Positions 1 through 8,580 of a stretch of DNA of 27,751 nucleotides are shown here, one piece after another. The position numbers were made by a program, and so were the translations under genes. Every line of letters starts with the position of its first letter. Positions within the stretch are counted from its first letter, which is position 1. The notes under the pieces were generated by a model. It saw only the letters and a list, made by a program, of their open reading frames with translations, was not told the DNA's origin and ran no database searches. Source of the stretch: an uncultured Riemerella sp. (lineage in GTDB: Bacteria; Bacteroidota; Bacteroidia; Flavobacteriales; Weeksellaceae); contig CALHQK010000034.1 of the NCBI GenBank assembly GCA_938037185.1, forward strand, positions 1 through 27,751, written 5' to 3'.

Positions 1-512
1 TTGTTATAAAGAACCAATTTTCCGTTTTCTAATGCAAGAAATTCTACTTGGTTGTAATACAGATTGATATGGATTTCGTTATCGTGCTTATTATCAATAG
101 TATTCAGCATTTTTTCGCCAGAAAAATTGAAAGAATAAGGAGTTCCCAAAGCTTTAATTTTTTGATAAAAATTTTTAGGAAAGAAATAGTAAAACTGGAC
201 TCCGAATTTTTTATTGACAGAAAGCATCAATTCTTCATTTTCAGGGTCTATTTCTGCATTGTATGAAATGATTTTCTGTCCCATTTCATGTTCAGAAAAT
301 CCCTCTGGCATTAGAGAAAAATGATTAAGCGCAGAAAAAATTTTTATTTCTTTCCACTGGTTTTTCTGAAGAATTTTGTCTAATTCTTCTTCGAGAAGGC
401 AGGGAGGCGTTTCCTCAGTCAGAAAAAAGCCTCTTTCTTCTGTGGTTTCTCCATTCTCGCTTACTTGCCATTGTAAGCCATCCATTGTAAAAAGCAACGA
501 AAGGTTTTGCAT
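1..512 (-). CDS. DUF3822 family protein (5' part, runs off the left edge)
   Basis: An open frame reads from ATG at 512 leftward to the window edge without a stop, giving about 170 residues that begin MQNLSLLFTMDGLQWQVSEN. The sequence is acidic and soluble, with no signal peptide or membrane segment. It resembles the Bacteroidetes DUF3822 family, which is thought to have an actin-like ATPase fold and has no established function; family members are about 260 residues, so roughly a third is missing here. A TAnnTTTG element lies at 530-537 on the same strand, 18 bases upstream of the start codon. It is divergent from the MoxR gene. The family assignment is from sequence memory and moderate; that this is the real coding strand is well supported by the long open frame and natural amino-acid composition. 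Confidence 0.72.
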   Translation of the reverse strand, partial: MQNLSLLFTMDGLQWQVSENGETTEERGFFLTEETPPCLLEEELDKILQKNQWKEIKIFSALNHFSLMPEGFSEHEMGQKIISYNAEIDPENEELMLSVNKKFGVQFYYFFPKNFYQKIKALGTPYSFNFSGEKMLNTIDNKHDNEIHINLYYNQVEFLALENGKLVLYN

Positions 513-529
513 AATTTTGAATTGATGAG

Positions 530-537
530 CAAATTTA
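530..537 (-). promoter_or_regulatory. Candidate -7 element of the DUF3822 gene
   Basis: On the minus strand this reads TAAATTTG, an exact match to the Bacteroidetes sigma-A -7 consensus TAnnTTTG, ending 18 bases before the ATG at 512. No clear -33 TTG/TTTG was found at normal spacing. Confidence 0.5.
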
Positions 538-617
538 GTTAAAATAAATTGAAAAATAAAAATGCATTGAAGATTGATTTTCTTTTTAAAATTACTGAGA
601 ATTGAGCAAAACTTTTT

Positions 618-625
618 TACATTTG
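618..625 (+). promoter_or_regulatory. Candidate -7 element of the moxR-DUF58 operon
   Basis: Reads TACATTTG, matching TAnnTTTG. Transcription would begin near 632, about 11 bases before ATG at 643. This lies inside the longer TTG-initiated reading at 574 and so argues against that upstream start. A well-spaced -33 box is not evident. Confidence 0.5.
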
Positions 626-642
626 TGGATAATATTATAAAT

Positions 643-1644
643 ATGGAAGATAATACGGAATACACACAGCCTGTTTCAGGGTTTGAATCGAGAATAGACA
701 TGGGGGAGCTCAGCCAGAGCTTGGAAAGCATAAAATCAGAAATAGCGAAAGTAATCGTAGGGCAAGAATCCATGGTAGAGCACCTTCTTGCAGCACTACT
801 TGCCAACGGACATGTGATAATAGAAGGAGTGCCGGGGGTAGCAAAGACAGTTACCGCAAAACTTTTAGCAAAAACCATAGACATAGATTTCAGCAGAATA
901 CAATTTACCCCAGACCTTATGCCGTCCGATATTTTGGGGACATCTGTTTTTAATGTCAAAACATCAGAGTTTGAGTTTAAAAAAGGACCAATTTTTTCTA
1001 ATTTTATTCTTATAGACGAAATCAACCGCTCACCAGCGAAAACCCAAGCCGCACTGTTTGAGGTGATGGAAGAACGGCAGATTACAATGGATGGAATTCG
1101 CTACGAAATGGAAGCGCCTTTTATGGTAGTGGCAACGCAGAATCCTATCGAACATGAGGGAACCTACAGACTTCCCGAAGCTCAGCTGGATCGTTTTCTA
1201 TTTAAAATAGAGGTGAAATATCCGACACTAAATCAGGAGATAGAAATCATCAGCAATCAGCATAAGACCAAGAGCAATGATAAAACACAAGCGGTCAATA
1301 AAGTTATTTCTGGAGAGCAACTGAAAAAATATCAAGATATTGTTAAAAATATCGTGGTAGAGCCACACCTGATAGAATATATTGCTAAAATAACCATTGC
1401 AACCCGTGAAAATCAGTTTCTTTATCTTGGGGCATCACCGAGAGCAAGTTTGGCTCTGCTAAACGCATCAAAGGCGTTTGCTGCCATCAGAGGAAGAGAT
1501 TTTGTCACTCCGGAGGATATAAAGGAAGCAAGTTACGCTGTATTGAGACATAGAATAGCAGTCTCTCCAGAGAGAGAAATGGAGGGCTTGTCCACAGATG
1601 AGGTTATAAGACAAATTTTGGAAGGAATAGAGATACCAAGATAA
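643..1644 (+). CDS. MoxR-family AAA+ ATPase
   Basis: A 333-residue MoxR/RavA-type AAA+ ATPase, a cytoplasmic chaperone-like ATPase thought to mature or regulate partner proteins, commonly a DUF58/VWA-type protein encoded beside it. Walker A is GVPGVAKT near residues 62-69 and Walker B is LIDEIN near 123-128, followed by the ATQNP sensor-1 region and an arginine-rich C-terminal lid domain (GASPRASLAL). I start at ATG 643 (MEDNTEYTQP) instead of TTG 574: the extra 23 residues are hydrophobic and unlike the family, and a -7 promoter element sits inside them. One base separates its stop from the DUF58 start, so the two are surely co-transcribed. In related bacteria it normally sits with SpoIIM/DUF4129/DUF4350 genes, which here lie at 9405-13296. 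The specific client is unknown. Confidence 0.93.
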   Translation: MEDNTEYTQPVSGFESRIDMGELSQSLESIKSEIAKVIVGQESMVEHLLAALLANGHVIIEGVPGVAKTVTAKLLAKTIDIDFSRIQFTPDLMPSDILGTSVFNVKTSEFEFKKGPIFSNFILIDEINRSPAKTQAALFEVMEERQITMDGIRYEMEAPFMVVATQNPIEHEGTYRLPEAQLDRFLFKIEVKYPTLNQEIEIISNQHKTKSNDKTQAVNKVISGEQLKKYQDIVKNIVVEPHLIEYIAKITIATRENQFLYLGASPRASLALLNASKAFAAIRGRDFVTPEDIKEASYAVLRHRIAVSPEREMEGLSTDEVIRQILEGIEIPR

Positions 1645-1645
1645 T

Positions 1646-2971
1646 ATGCTGAAAGCCCTCTATGTAAATAACCGCTTTTTCTTCCTGCTTTTTTTTGTGG
1701 GGGTAAGTTATGTTTTATCTTTTTTCTTCAAAGGATTACTTGCTTTTTCGCATGTGTTTATGCTTTTGACCATCGTTACTTTCATTGTAGATGGCATGTT
1801 TCTTTTTAACACTCGTAGAGGAATAGAAGCGCAAAGGTTTTTACCCGAAAAACTCTCTAATGGAGATGAAAACCAAGTAAATATAATCATAAAGAACAAT
1901 TATTTCTATAAAATTGAGGCTCAGATAATTGATGAAATTCCGTTTCAGTTCCAGAAAAGAGATTTTTCAGTCAAAAAAGAGATAAAATCTAGAGAAATCA
2001 TTTCTTTTCAGTATATTTTGGTTCCTAAGGAAAGGGGCGAGTATAGTTTCGGGCGGCTTAATATTTTCGTTAGTTCGCCGATAGGTCTTGTGTCAAAGCG
2101 GTTTGGCTTTCAGAAAGGAGAATTTTTGCCCTGCTATCCATCGTTTATTCATTTAAGAAAATACGAATTGATGGCTTTACAGAATGAATTTTCTTCGTTT
2201 GGAATAAAAAAAGTCCGAAAACTGGGGCATACCATGGAGTTTGAGCAGATTAAAGAATATGTGCAGGGCGATGATATCCGAACGATAAACTGGAAAGCGA
2301 CTTCTAAACAGAACAAGCTGATGGTCAATCAATACCAAGATGAAAAATCCCAGCGGATTTATATTCTTATTGACAAAGGTCGCACTATGCAGCTGCCGTT
2401 TAATGGGCTTACTCTTTTAGATTATTCCATCAACGCGGCAATGGCTCTTTCGCATATCATTCTAAAGAAAGGCGACAAGGCGGGAATGATGACTTTTTCC
2501 AAGAAAACGGAGAATAAAGTCCCTGCTGATAGTAAATCTGGACAATTAAAAAAAATATCGGAAGCGCTGTATAATATAGAAACCAATTTCTATGAGAGTG
2601 ATTTTGGGAGGCTTTATCAGGATATTAAATTTAATATTACTCAGCGGAGTTTAGTGCTGCTATTCAGTAATTTTGAAACGCTTGATGCGGTGAACCGACA
2701 GATGAAATACCTCAGAAGTATTGCTAAAAATCATCTTTTGGTAGTAATATTTTTCAAAAACTCTGAACTTCAGAATCTTATTGGAAACGCTCCTGAGAGC
2801 ATTCAAGAGGTTTATGATGAAATCATCGCTGAAAAATTGGACTTCGAGAAAAAGCTTATAATACAAGAACTTAGGAAATACGGGATATATACTATTTATA
2901 CGCTTCCAGAAAATCTAAATATAGATGTAATCAATAAATATTTAGAGATAAAATCAAGAGGAATTTTATAG
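1646..2971 (+). CDS. DUF58 domain-containing protein
   Basis: A 441-residue membrane-anchored DUF58 protein. Two closely spaced hydrophobic segments occupy about residues 10-55. A beta-rich extracytoplasmic-like stretch follows, then the DUF58 signature GDDIRTINWKATSK near residues 208-221, which leads into a von Willebrand A-like fold (RIYILIDKGRTMQLPF and onward). DUF58 proteins are the usual partners of MoxR ATPases; the pair is best known from aerotolerance (Bat) and related envelope-stress loci, though no specific function can be assigned here. The start lies 1 base after the MoxR stop. The gene ends just before a strong bidirectional hairpin at 2985-3020. Confidence 0.92.
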   Translation: MLKALYVNNRFFFLLFFVGVSYVLSFFFKGLLAFSHVFMLLTIVTFIVDGMFLFNTRRGIEAQRFLPEKLSNGDENQVNIIIKNNYFYKIEAQIIDEIPFQFQKRDFSVKKEIKSREIISFQYILVPKERGEYSFGRLNIFVSSPIGLVSKRFGFQKGEFLPCYPSFIHLRKYELMALQNEFSSFGIKKVRKLGHTMEFEQIKEYVQGDDIRTINWKATSKQNKLMVNQYQDEKSQRIYILIDKGRTMQLPFNGLTLLDYSINAAMALSHIILKKGDKAGMMTFSKKTENKVPADSKSGQLKKISEALYNIETNFYESDFGRLYQDIKFNITQRSLVLLFSNFETLDAVNRQMKYLRSIAKNHLLVVIFFKNSELQNLIGNAPESIQEVYDEIIAEKLDFEKKLIIQELRKYGIYTIYTLPENLNIDVINKYLEIKSRGIL

Positions 2972-2984
2972 AAAACTTAATTAT

Positions 2985-3020
2985 AAAAAAGAGAAGCCTA
3001 AACAGCGGCTTCTCTTTTTT
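2985..3020. terminator. Bidirectional rho-independent terminator
   Basis: A perfect 14-bp inverted repeat: AAAAAAGAGAAGCC (2985-2998), an 8-base loop, then GGCTTCTCTTTTTT (3007-3020). The A-run and T-run ends provide a U-tract on either strand. It lies between the convergent DUF58 and aminotransferase-family genes and serves both. Confidence 0.93.
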
Positions 3021-3025
3021 AAGAA

Positions 3026-4192
3026 TTAAAAATCTTTTAAAACATTGTATAGATGTTTAATTTCTTGGGTTAAGTCTATTTGGTGATTTCCCACAAATAA
3101 GCCTTTTGTATCTAAATAATTTGCATTTTTTACTTGACCAAATATTTCATAATCAAAGTATTTCAACACTTCATTTTTAGTAAAGTCACCCGTAACAATA
3201 GGGCGGCAGTCAATACCATTTTCTTCTAATTTTTTGACCACATCCTTCCTATCTACCTTAGAATCTGGTTTAATAATTAAACTAAACCCAAACCAGCTGC
3301 TATCATCTACATTTTTCTGTATATAGAATGTCTTGCTGTCTTTAAATAGAGACACAAATAACTCGGCATTTTTACGGCGTTGCTCTAAGAATGCTGGCAG
3401 TTTTTTTAGTTGTTCAATCCCTATTACACCGCTCATCTCTACTGGGCGTACATTGTAGCCTGGCAATAAAAAGCGAAAAGACTCTTCAAACCAGTTGTCA
3501 CTTTTATTAGAAATTTTGTTCTCCTTAGGAAGATGGCGTGTCCAGCCGTGAGCTCTTAAGCATACTAAAATATGGTACAATTCCTCATCATCAGTACAAA
3601 TAACCCCTCCTTCCATAGTAGCCATATGGTGAGAGTAGAAGGTTGAAAAAGTACCCATTATACCAAAAGTTCCTGCGTATTTCCCCTTGTATTTAGCCCC
3701 CATTGATTCGCAATTGTCTTCCATAAGCAATATGTCTCTATCGCCTATTATTTCTTTAATAGCGTCAAAGTCATTAGGATTTCCTAATAAATTTACCGCT
3801 AAAATCATTTTAGTTCTATCTGTAATAGCAGCTTTAAGTTGCTCTAAGTCAAAGTTTAAAGTTTGTAAATCTACATCTATAAACTTAAGTTTTAGACCGT
3901 ATTGATATAAAGGATAAAAAGTAGTAGACCAAGAGACCGCTGGAACGATAACCTCATCGCCACGCTTTAATTTAGGCTCTTTAGTATAGAAAAGAGCTGC
4001 TACTGCAAGCAGGTTTGCTGAAGAACCTGAATTTACCATTACACTATACTTTGAGCCAAAGAATTTTGAGAAATCTTCTTCAAATTGTTTTACTCCTTCG
4101 CCCATTGTATACATATCTTTTGCAATCACGCTATTGATTGCTTCAATTTCTTTTTCATCCCATGTAGAGGATGCCAATGGATATTTTATCAT
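3026..4192 (-). CDS. colD: GDP-4-keto-6-deoxy-D-mannose 3-dehydratase (ColD-like), DegT/DnrJ/EryC1/StrS fold
   Basis: A 388-residue member of the DegT/DnrJ/EryC1/StrS PLP-enzyme family. Conserved landmarks are NSGSSANL (phosphate binding), VPAVSWSTT, and LLMEDNCESMGAKYKG, which carries the Asp that pairs with the PLP ring nitrogen. The decisive feature is SHHMATMEGG: in sugar aminotransferases this position is the Schiff-base lysine (TKNxTTGEGG), but here it is histidine 188. Lys-to-His at this site marks the 3-dehydratases ColD (colitose) and E1 (ascarylose), which remove the C3 hydroxyl instead of transaminating. From memory, E. coli ColD has the same length and the same His188. Its start overlaps the stop of the upstream epimerase gene by 4 bases. 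The substrate is inferred from the GDP-fucose-synthase-like neighbour; a related 3-deoxysugar route is possible. Confidence 0.88.
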   Translation of the reverse strand: MIKYPLASSTWDEKEIEAINSVIAKDMYTMGEGVKQFEEDFSKFFGSKYSVMVNSGSSANLLAVAALFYTKEPKLKRGDEVIVPAVSWSTTFYPLYQYGLKLKFIDVDLQTLNFDLEQLKAAITDRTKMILAVNLLGNPNDFDAIKEIIGDRDILLMEDNCESMGAKYKGKYAGTFGIMGTFSTFYSHHMATMEGGVICTDDEELYHILVCLRAHGWTRHLPKENKISNKSDNWFEESFRFLLPGYNVRPVEMSGVIGIEQLKKLPAFLEQRRKNAELFVSLFKDSKTFYIQKNVDDSSWFGFSLIIKPDSKVDRKDVVKKLEENGIDCRPIVTGDFTKNEVLKYFDYEIFGQVKNANYLDTKGLFVGNHQIDLTQEIKHLYNVLKDF

Positions 4193-5115
4193 AAGATTGT
4201 ATTTTTAAAATATTCTAATGTTTGTTTGATACCTTCTTCTAATGGTGTTTTTGGTTGCCAGCCAAAAGCTGTAAGCAGAGTGTTATCTATCATTTTCTTT
4301 TTCATTCCCATAGGTTTAGATAAATCGTGGGTAAAAGTACCCTCATAGCCTATCACTTTTGCTATCGCTTGATAATATTCATTAATAGTATAATCTCTGC
4401 CTAATCCTACATTCAGATTTTGAGGCATTTTATCAAAGTGAGCTAAGGCATAATATACAAAATCCGCTAAATCACCTGCATACATAAATTCTCTTCGCGA
4501 AAGCCCATCTCCCCAGATCTCTACCTCATCAATATTATTTTCTTTTGCCTCATATATTTTTCTAATAACAGCAGGCACCATATGAGAATGCTTAGGGTCA
4601 AATTTATCATATTTGCCATAAAGATTACAAGGAATAGCAGTTTTATATTGCCACTTTTCATCTTCTCTATTCATATACTCGCATAATCTGGTTGCTACTA
4701 CTTTGGCAAGGGCATAGCCTTCATTGGTTGGTTCCAACTCCCCTTTGAGTATCATATCCTCTGTAAGCCCTATTTCCATATCGCGCGGGTACATACAAGA
4801 ACTCGCTAAATTAAGTAGCTTTTTTACATTATTCCGCTGAGCAGCCAAAATAACATTCAGCCCCATCTGCAAATTTTTAACTAAAAAACCTACAGGATTC
4901 TTTATGTTAGCTTGGATACCCCCCACTAATCCCGCAGAATGTATAATGATATCTGGCTGTACTTCGGCAATATAGTTATTTACCTGCTCATAATTAGTTA
5001 AATCTACTTCTTTGCTGGAAGGGGTAAATATAGTGTATTTATGACTTTCGGAGTGTTCACGGATGTTGCTTCCTACCATTCCTGTACCTCCTGTCAGGAA
5101 AATTTTTTCATTCAT
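4189..5115 (-). CDS. GDP-L-colitose / GDP-L-fucose synthase-like epimerase-reductase
   Basis: A 308-residue NAD(P)-dependent short-chain (extended SDR) enzyme. The Rossmann motif GGTGMVGSNI is at residues 9-18. The catalytic set of GDP-fucose synthase can be placed: Ser105 (with Cys107 in SSCMYP), Tyr134 and Lys138 (YALAK), and His178 in the KHSHMVPA segment. These enzymes epimerise C3/C5 or C5 and reduce the C4 ketone of a GDP-4-keto-deoxymannose. Sequence alone does not separate Fcl from ColC, but a ColD-type dehydratase directly downstream and overlapping by 4 bases favours ColC, yielding GDP-L-colitose. Its own start overlaps the stop of the GT11 gene (ATGA arrangement), so translation of the three genes is probably coupled. 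No gmd gene is nearby. Confidence 0.85.
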   Translation of the reverse strand: MNEKIFLTGGTGMVGSNIREHSESHKYTIFTPSSKEVDLTNYEQVNNYIAEVQPDIIIHSAGLVGGIQANIKNPVGFLVKNLQMGLNVILAAQRNNVKKLLNLASSCMYPRDMEIGLTEDMILKGELEPTNEGYALAKVVATRLCEYMNREDEKWQYKTAIPCNLYGKYDKFDPKHSHMVPAVIRKIYEAKENNIDEVEIWGDGLSRREFMYAGDLADFVYYALAHFDKMPQNLNVGLGRDYTINEYYQAIAKVIGYEGTFTHDLSKPMGMKKKMIDNTLLTAFGWQPKTPLEEGIKQTLEYFKNTIL

Positions 5116-5996
5116 GCCTTAAACCATTTTTTACAATAAATTTCCGCTTCATAGTCTATATCTTTCATCCATTGCTTAGGAGTGACTACTAATTCGCTGT
5201 TACTCAGGTATGCAGCCCACCAGCTGAAAGTGCTGTTGGGTATTATTAGGCTTTTGCATTGGGACATCAGATACATATCCCAATAGCTGTTTTCCCCTTT
5301 GTTATGAGAAACGAAAGTTTGTTTATAATTATCCAAAATAGGACTTATATTCTTTTTGCACCATTCAATATCATCAGAGAAGATATAAAAAGAAAGTTCT
5401 CTATTCATCAGTTTATTTGTTATTATAGCGATGGCATTTTTATAGTAATCTAAATTACAGACATCATATGGAGTTCCTTCGTAATCCCCTCTTCTTACAT
5501 GGATGCAGATAGAAGTTTCCTCTTTCATCCTTTCGCTAAGTTCTAAGTTAATGGATTTTGGTTTTGGAAAAGAGAATAGTTTTTGAATTACTTCTCTGTA
5601 TTCATCAAAATACAATGGAGACTGCCAAAAACCAGAGTAATAGATGTCATATCTGTCTTTATATTCAAAAACTTGAGGGTCGTAAATTAGGAATTTTTTT
5701 TCATTATATCTTATGATGTTCTTTATTCCTGTCCAAAATAGTATTTTTTCCCAAATATTTCTTGGTTTATACCATTGCCATTCATTTTTAGTATATGATT
5801 CACATAGTTGCATTTGGTTACCAAAGACCCTATTTAGTTCAAAACCATTGTGATTGTATGCTTTGTTTTTTCTGTAATCAGATATATCTAAGAGAATTTT
5901 GTCCTTTGGAAATTTTATCTTCAAAGCTTCTGCAAATGCTCTTTGAAACATTTGATTTCCTAATCCTCCTATAACTTTTACAATTTTCTTTGACAT
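5112..5996 (-). CDS. GT11-family glycosyltransferase (fucosyl- or colitosyltransferase)
   Basis: A 294-residue family GT11 enzyme. The N-terminus has GGLGNQMFQRAFAEALK, typical of alpha-1,2-fucosyltransferases, and the GDP-sugar binding motif HVRRGDYEG lies near residues 166-174. Later conserved segments are FSDDIEWCKKN and LIIPNSTFSWWAAYL. It is cytosolic or peripheral with no membrane segment. Family members transfer fucose from GDP-fucose in inverting fashion; WbgN-type members use GDP-colitose, and the ColD/ColC-like genes downstream make colitose the more likely donor. It is the first gene of the three-gene module, 18 bases after the topA stop with no visible terminator or good promoter between, so it may be transcribed by read-through from topA. 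The acceptor is unknown. Confidence 0.87.
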   Translation of the reverse strand: MSKKIVKVIGGLGNQMFQRAFAEALKIKFPKDKILLDISDYRKNKAYNHNGFELNRVFGNQMQLCESYTKNEWQWYKPRNIWEKILFWTGIKNIIRYNEKKFLIYDPQVFEYKDRYDIYYSGFWQSPLYFDEYREVIQKLFSFPKPKSINLELSERMKEETSICIHVRRGDYEGTPYDVCNLDYYKNAIAIITNKLMNRELSFYIFSDDIEWCKKNISPILDNYKQTFVSHNKGENSYWDMYLMSQCKSLIIPNSTFSWWAAYLSNSELVVTPKQWMKDIDYEAEIYCKKWFKA

Positions 5997-6014
5997 TTTT
6001 GAACAAAGTTTTAC

Positions 6015-8528
6015 TTATGAAGTTTTCTTCTTCCTTGTTGTAGTTTTTTTCTCTTCTTTGAAGGCGTCCTTGTCTTCCGCTTCAATCCATTTTTTTACTT
6101 CCTCAAACGAAATTACAGAAAGCTCTTCAGCTGTGTATTTTTCGCCATTGGCTTTTTTAGGGATTTTTATATTTGCCTTTTTGAATCTGATGAAAGGACC
6201 CCAGCGCCCGTTTTCAATAGATACTTTTTCCTTTTCCCACTGCTGGATGTATCGGTTTGCTTCCTTTTCCAGCTTGGCTTCTATCAATTCGTTAATATCG
6301 GATTGAGATAAAGTATCAAAATCATATTTTTTTGGAACATTCACATAGATGTTTTGATATTTAATGAAAGGTCCAAATCTCCCAACACCTTTAGTTACAG
6401 GCTCTCCATTGAAAGTCGCGATAGGAGCGTCTGCTTTTTGTTTTTCTCGGATGATTTCTTCTGCTCTTTCCTGATTTACAGAAAAAGGGTCTTCGCCTTT
6501 GGGAAGAGAGATAAATGTATCACCAAATTTTACATAAGGCCCAAATCTTCCAGCTCCTACGGATACAGGCTTTCCTTCATAATCTTGTAAATCAAATGGG
6601 ATTTTGAACAATTCCAATGCCTCATCTAAACTGATAGTGGCAATGTTTTGATTTTTCATAAGGGAAGCAAATGTTGGTTTTTCCTTGTCATCGCTTTCTC
6701 CAATTTGGATCATAGGACCAAAACGCCCTATTCTGGCATATACATTCTTCCCTGATTTTGGGTCTTTGCCCAGAAGCCTTTCGCCAGTGGCACGGTCGGC
6801 ATTTTCTTCTACTTCTTCTATTTTAGGATGGAATTTGGTATAGAAATCCGTTATCATTGCTTTCCATTCCTCATTTCCCTCTGCTATTTTATCAAAATCT
6901 GCTTCTACTTTTGCGGTAAATCCATAGTCCAGAATTTCATCAAAATTATTGATTAAAAACTCATTAACAACCTCACCGATATCTGTTGGAACAAATTTAT
7001 TTTTGTCTCCTCCGAATTTTTCAGCTAAAATCTCTTTTTTGATGGAAGTTTTATTAAGTGTTATTTTCACAACTTCTCTTTCCTGCGGGAGAATTTCTCT
7101 TTTGTCCACATACTCTCGGTTTTGGATGGTCTGGATGGTTGGCGCATAGGTTGATGGCCGCCCAATACCTAGTTCTTCTAATTTTTTTACTAGTCCTGCC
7201 TCGGTGTAGCGTGGAGAGGGTTTTGTAAATCTTTGGTTTGCAGTTATTTCTTTGTATGAAAGGACTTCTCCGATTTCTACTTTTGGTAAGGTTTTTTCAT
7301 TGTTTTCTTCCTCTTCATTTTTAGCAATGTCATATACTTTTAGAAAACCATCAAAAATAATAACCTCGCCCTGAACTTCAAAACTGCTTGGCAGCGCTTG
7401 ATTACCAATTTCAATAACTGTTTTCTCTATTTTAGCATTCTCCATCTGGGAAGCCAGCGTTCTTTTGTAAATAAGCTGGTACAACTTGTTAAGCTGCGCA
7501 TCGCCAATTGTTTTTACTGAAAAATCAGTTGGGCGGATTGCCTCATGGGCTTCCTGTGCGGATGAAGATTTTGTTGTGTAATTTCTTGGTTTAGAATAGT
7601 TTTCTCCAAATTCTTTTATGATGTGCTGCTTTGCCGCATTAATTGCCTCTTGGGAAAGGTTTACCGAATCGGTTCTCATGTAGGTGATGTATCCCTCTTC
7701 GTAGAGCCTCTGGGCAACGCGCATGGTGGTCGTAACGCTGTATCCCAGCTTGTTGGAAGCCTCCTGCTGGAGCGTAGATGTGGTAAATGGCGCCGAAGCC
7801 GAGCGGGAGCCAGGTTTTACTTCTATGTTAAGAACTTTAAACTCAGTATTTTTTGAAAGTTCTAAAAATTTCTCTGCTTCGTTTTCTGATGCAAAATCTT
7901 TTTTCAGTTTTGCAGGAATATTTTGTTTAGCTTTATTTTGAAAAATTCCTTCTATTTTATATGAAGAAGTTGGTACAAAATCCCTGATTTCATGCTCCCT
8001 CTCTACAATGAGCCTCACGGCAACCGACTGCACACGCCCTGCGGAAAGCCCTGTTTTTACTTTTTTCCAAAGCACGGGAGACATTTCAAAACCTACAATT
8101 CTGTCTAAAACACGGCGTGCCTGCTGTGCATTCACGAGATTTTCATCAATTTTTCGTGGATTTTCAACCGCTTTTAAAATAGCGTTTTTCGTAATTTCGT
8201 GAAAAACAATACGCTTCGTGTTTTTGTCATTTAGTTTTAGCTCTTGTGCAAGATGCCAAGCGATAGCCTCTCCTTCTCGGTCTTCATCGGAAGCGAGCCA
8301 TATTGTTTCAGCCTTTTTTGCGGCTTCTTTTAGTTCAGACACTATTTTTTTCTTGTCTGATGAAACCTCATAATCAGGTGTAAAGGTTTGTAAATCAATG
8401 CCCATTCCTTTTTTTGGTAAATCACGGATGTGCCCAAAGCTGGATTTTACCTCGAAATCTTTACCTAAATATTTCTGAATGGTTTTCGCCTTTGCAGGAG
8501 ACTCTACAATCACTAAATTCTTAGACAT
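6015..8528 (-). CDS. topA: DNA topoisomerase I
   Basis: An 837-residue type IA topoisomerase that relaxes negative supercoils. The TOPRIM domain begins at once (VIVESPAKAKTIQKYLG) with the acidic triad in ASDEDREGEAIAWHL. The nucleophile is Tyr283 in YITYMRTDSVNLS. Domain closure residues include EAHEAIRPTDF and the GIGRPSTYAPTIQTIQNREYV element. In place of the zinc fingers of the E. coli enzyme, the C-terminus carries repeated GRFGPFIKY-like modules (about five from residue 580 on) and ends in a Lys/Thr-rich basic tail, as is usual in Bacteroidetes. Length is normal. A promoter-like pair (TTTG, 22 bases, TACTTTTG) lies at 8545-8578. Confidence 0.97.
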   Translation of the reverse strand: MSKNLVIVESPAKAKTIQKYLGKDFEVKSSFGHIRDLPKKGMGIDLQTFTPDYEVSSDKKKIVSELKEAAKKAETIWLASDEDREGEAIAWHLAQELKLNDKNTKRIVFHEITKNAILKAVENPRKIDENLVNAQQARRVLDRIVGFEMSPVLWKKVKTGLSAGRVQSVAVRLIVEREHEIRDFVPTSSYKIEGIFQNKAKQNIPAKLKKDFASENEAEKFLELSKNTEFKVLNIEVKPGSRSASAPFTTSTLQQEASNKLGYSVTTTMRVAQRLYEEGYITYMRTDSVNLSQEAINAAKQHIIKEFGENYSKPRNYTTKSSSAQEAHEAIRPTDFSVKTIGDAQLNKLYQLIYKRTLASQMENAKIEKTVIEIGNQALPSSFEVQGEVIIFDGFLKVYDIAKNEEEENNEKTLPKVEIGEVLSYKEITANQRFTKPSPRYTEAGLVKKLEELGIGRPSTYAPTIQTIQNREYVDKREILPQEREVVKITLNKTSIKKEILAEKFGGDKNKFVPTDIGEVVNEFLINNFDEILDYGFTAKVEADFDKIAEGNEEWKAMITDFYTKFHPKIEEVEENADRATGERLLGKDPKSGKNVYARIGRFGPMIQIGESDDKEKPTFASLMKNQNIATISLDEALELFKIPFDLQDYEGKPVSVGAGRFGPYVKFGDTFISLPKGEDPFSVNQERAEEIIREKQKADAPIATFNGEPVTKGVGRFGPFIKYQNIYVNVPKKYDFDTLSQSDINELIEAKLEKEANRYIQQWEKEKVSIENGRWGPFIRFKKANIKIPKKANGEKYTAEELSVISFEEVKKWIEAEDKDAFKEEKKTTTRKKKTS

Positions 8529-8544
8529 ATTGTATAAATTTTTG

Positions 8545-8578
8545 CAAAAGTAGAGTTTTTTATAATATAATTGGCAAA
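8545..8578 (-). promoter_or_regulatory. Candidate topA promoter
   Basis: Read on the minus strand, TTTG (8578-8575) is followed after 22 bases by TACTTTTG (8552-8545), matching the Bacteroidetes -33/-7 pattern with slightly long spacing. Initiation would fall near 8538, about 10 bases before the ATG at 8528. Confidence 0.55.
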
Positions 8579-8580
8579 TA

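Noticed and set aside
48..266. Plus-strand 72-codon open frame
   Set aside because: It lies opposite the DUF3822 reading, has an unnatural Ile/Phe-rich composition and no family resemblance; the minus-strand frame is open across the whole 512 bases.
574..642. TTG-initiated N-terminal extension of MoxR
   Set aside because: The extra residues are unlike the family and contain the predicted -7 promoter element; ATG 643 gives a normal MoxR N-terminus.
3026..4192. Calling the PLP enzyme a GDP-perosamine synthase or other sugar aminotransferase
   Set aside because: The Schiff-base lysine required for transamination is histidine, which fits a 3-dehydratase.
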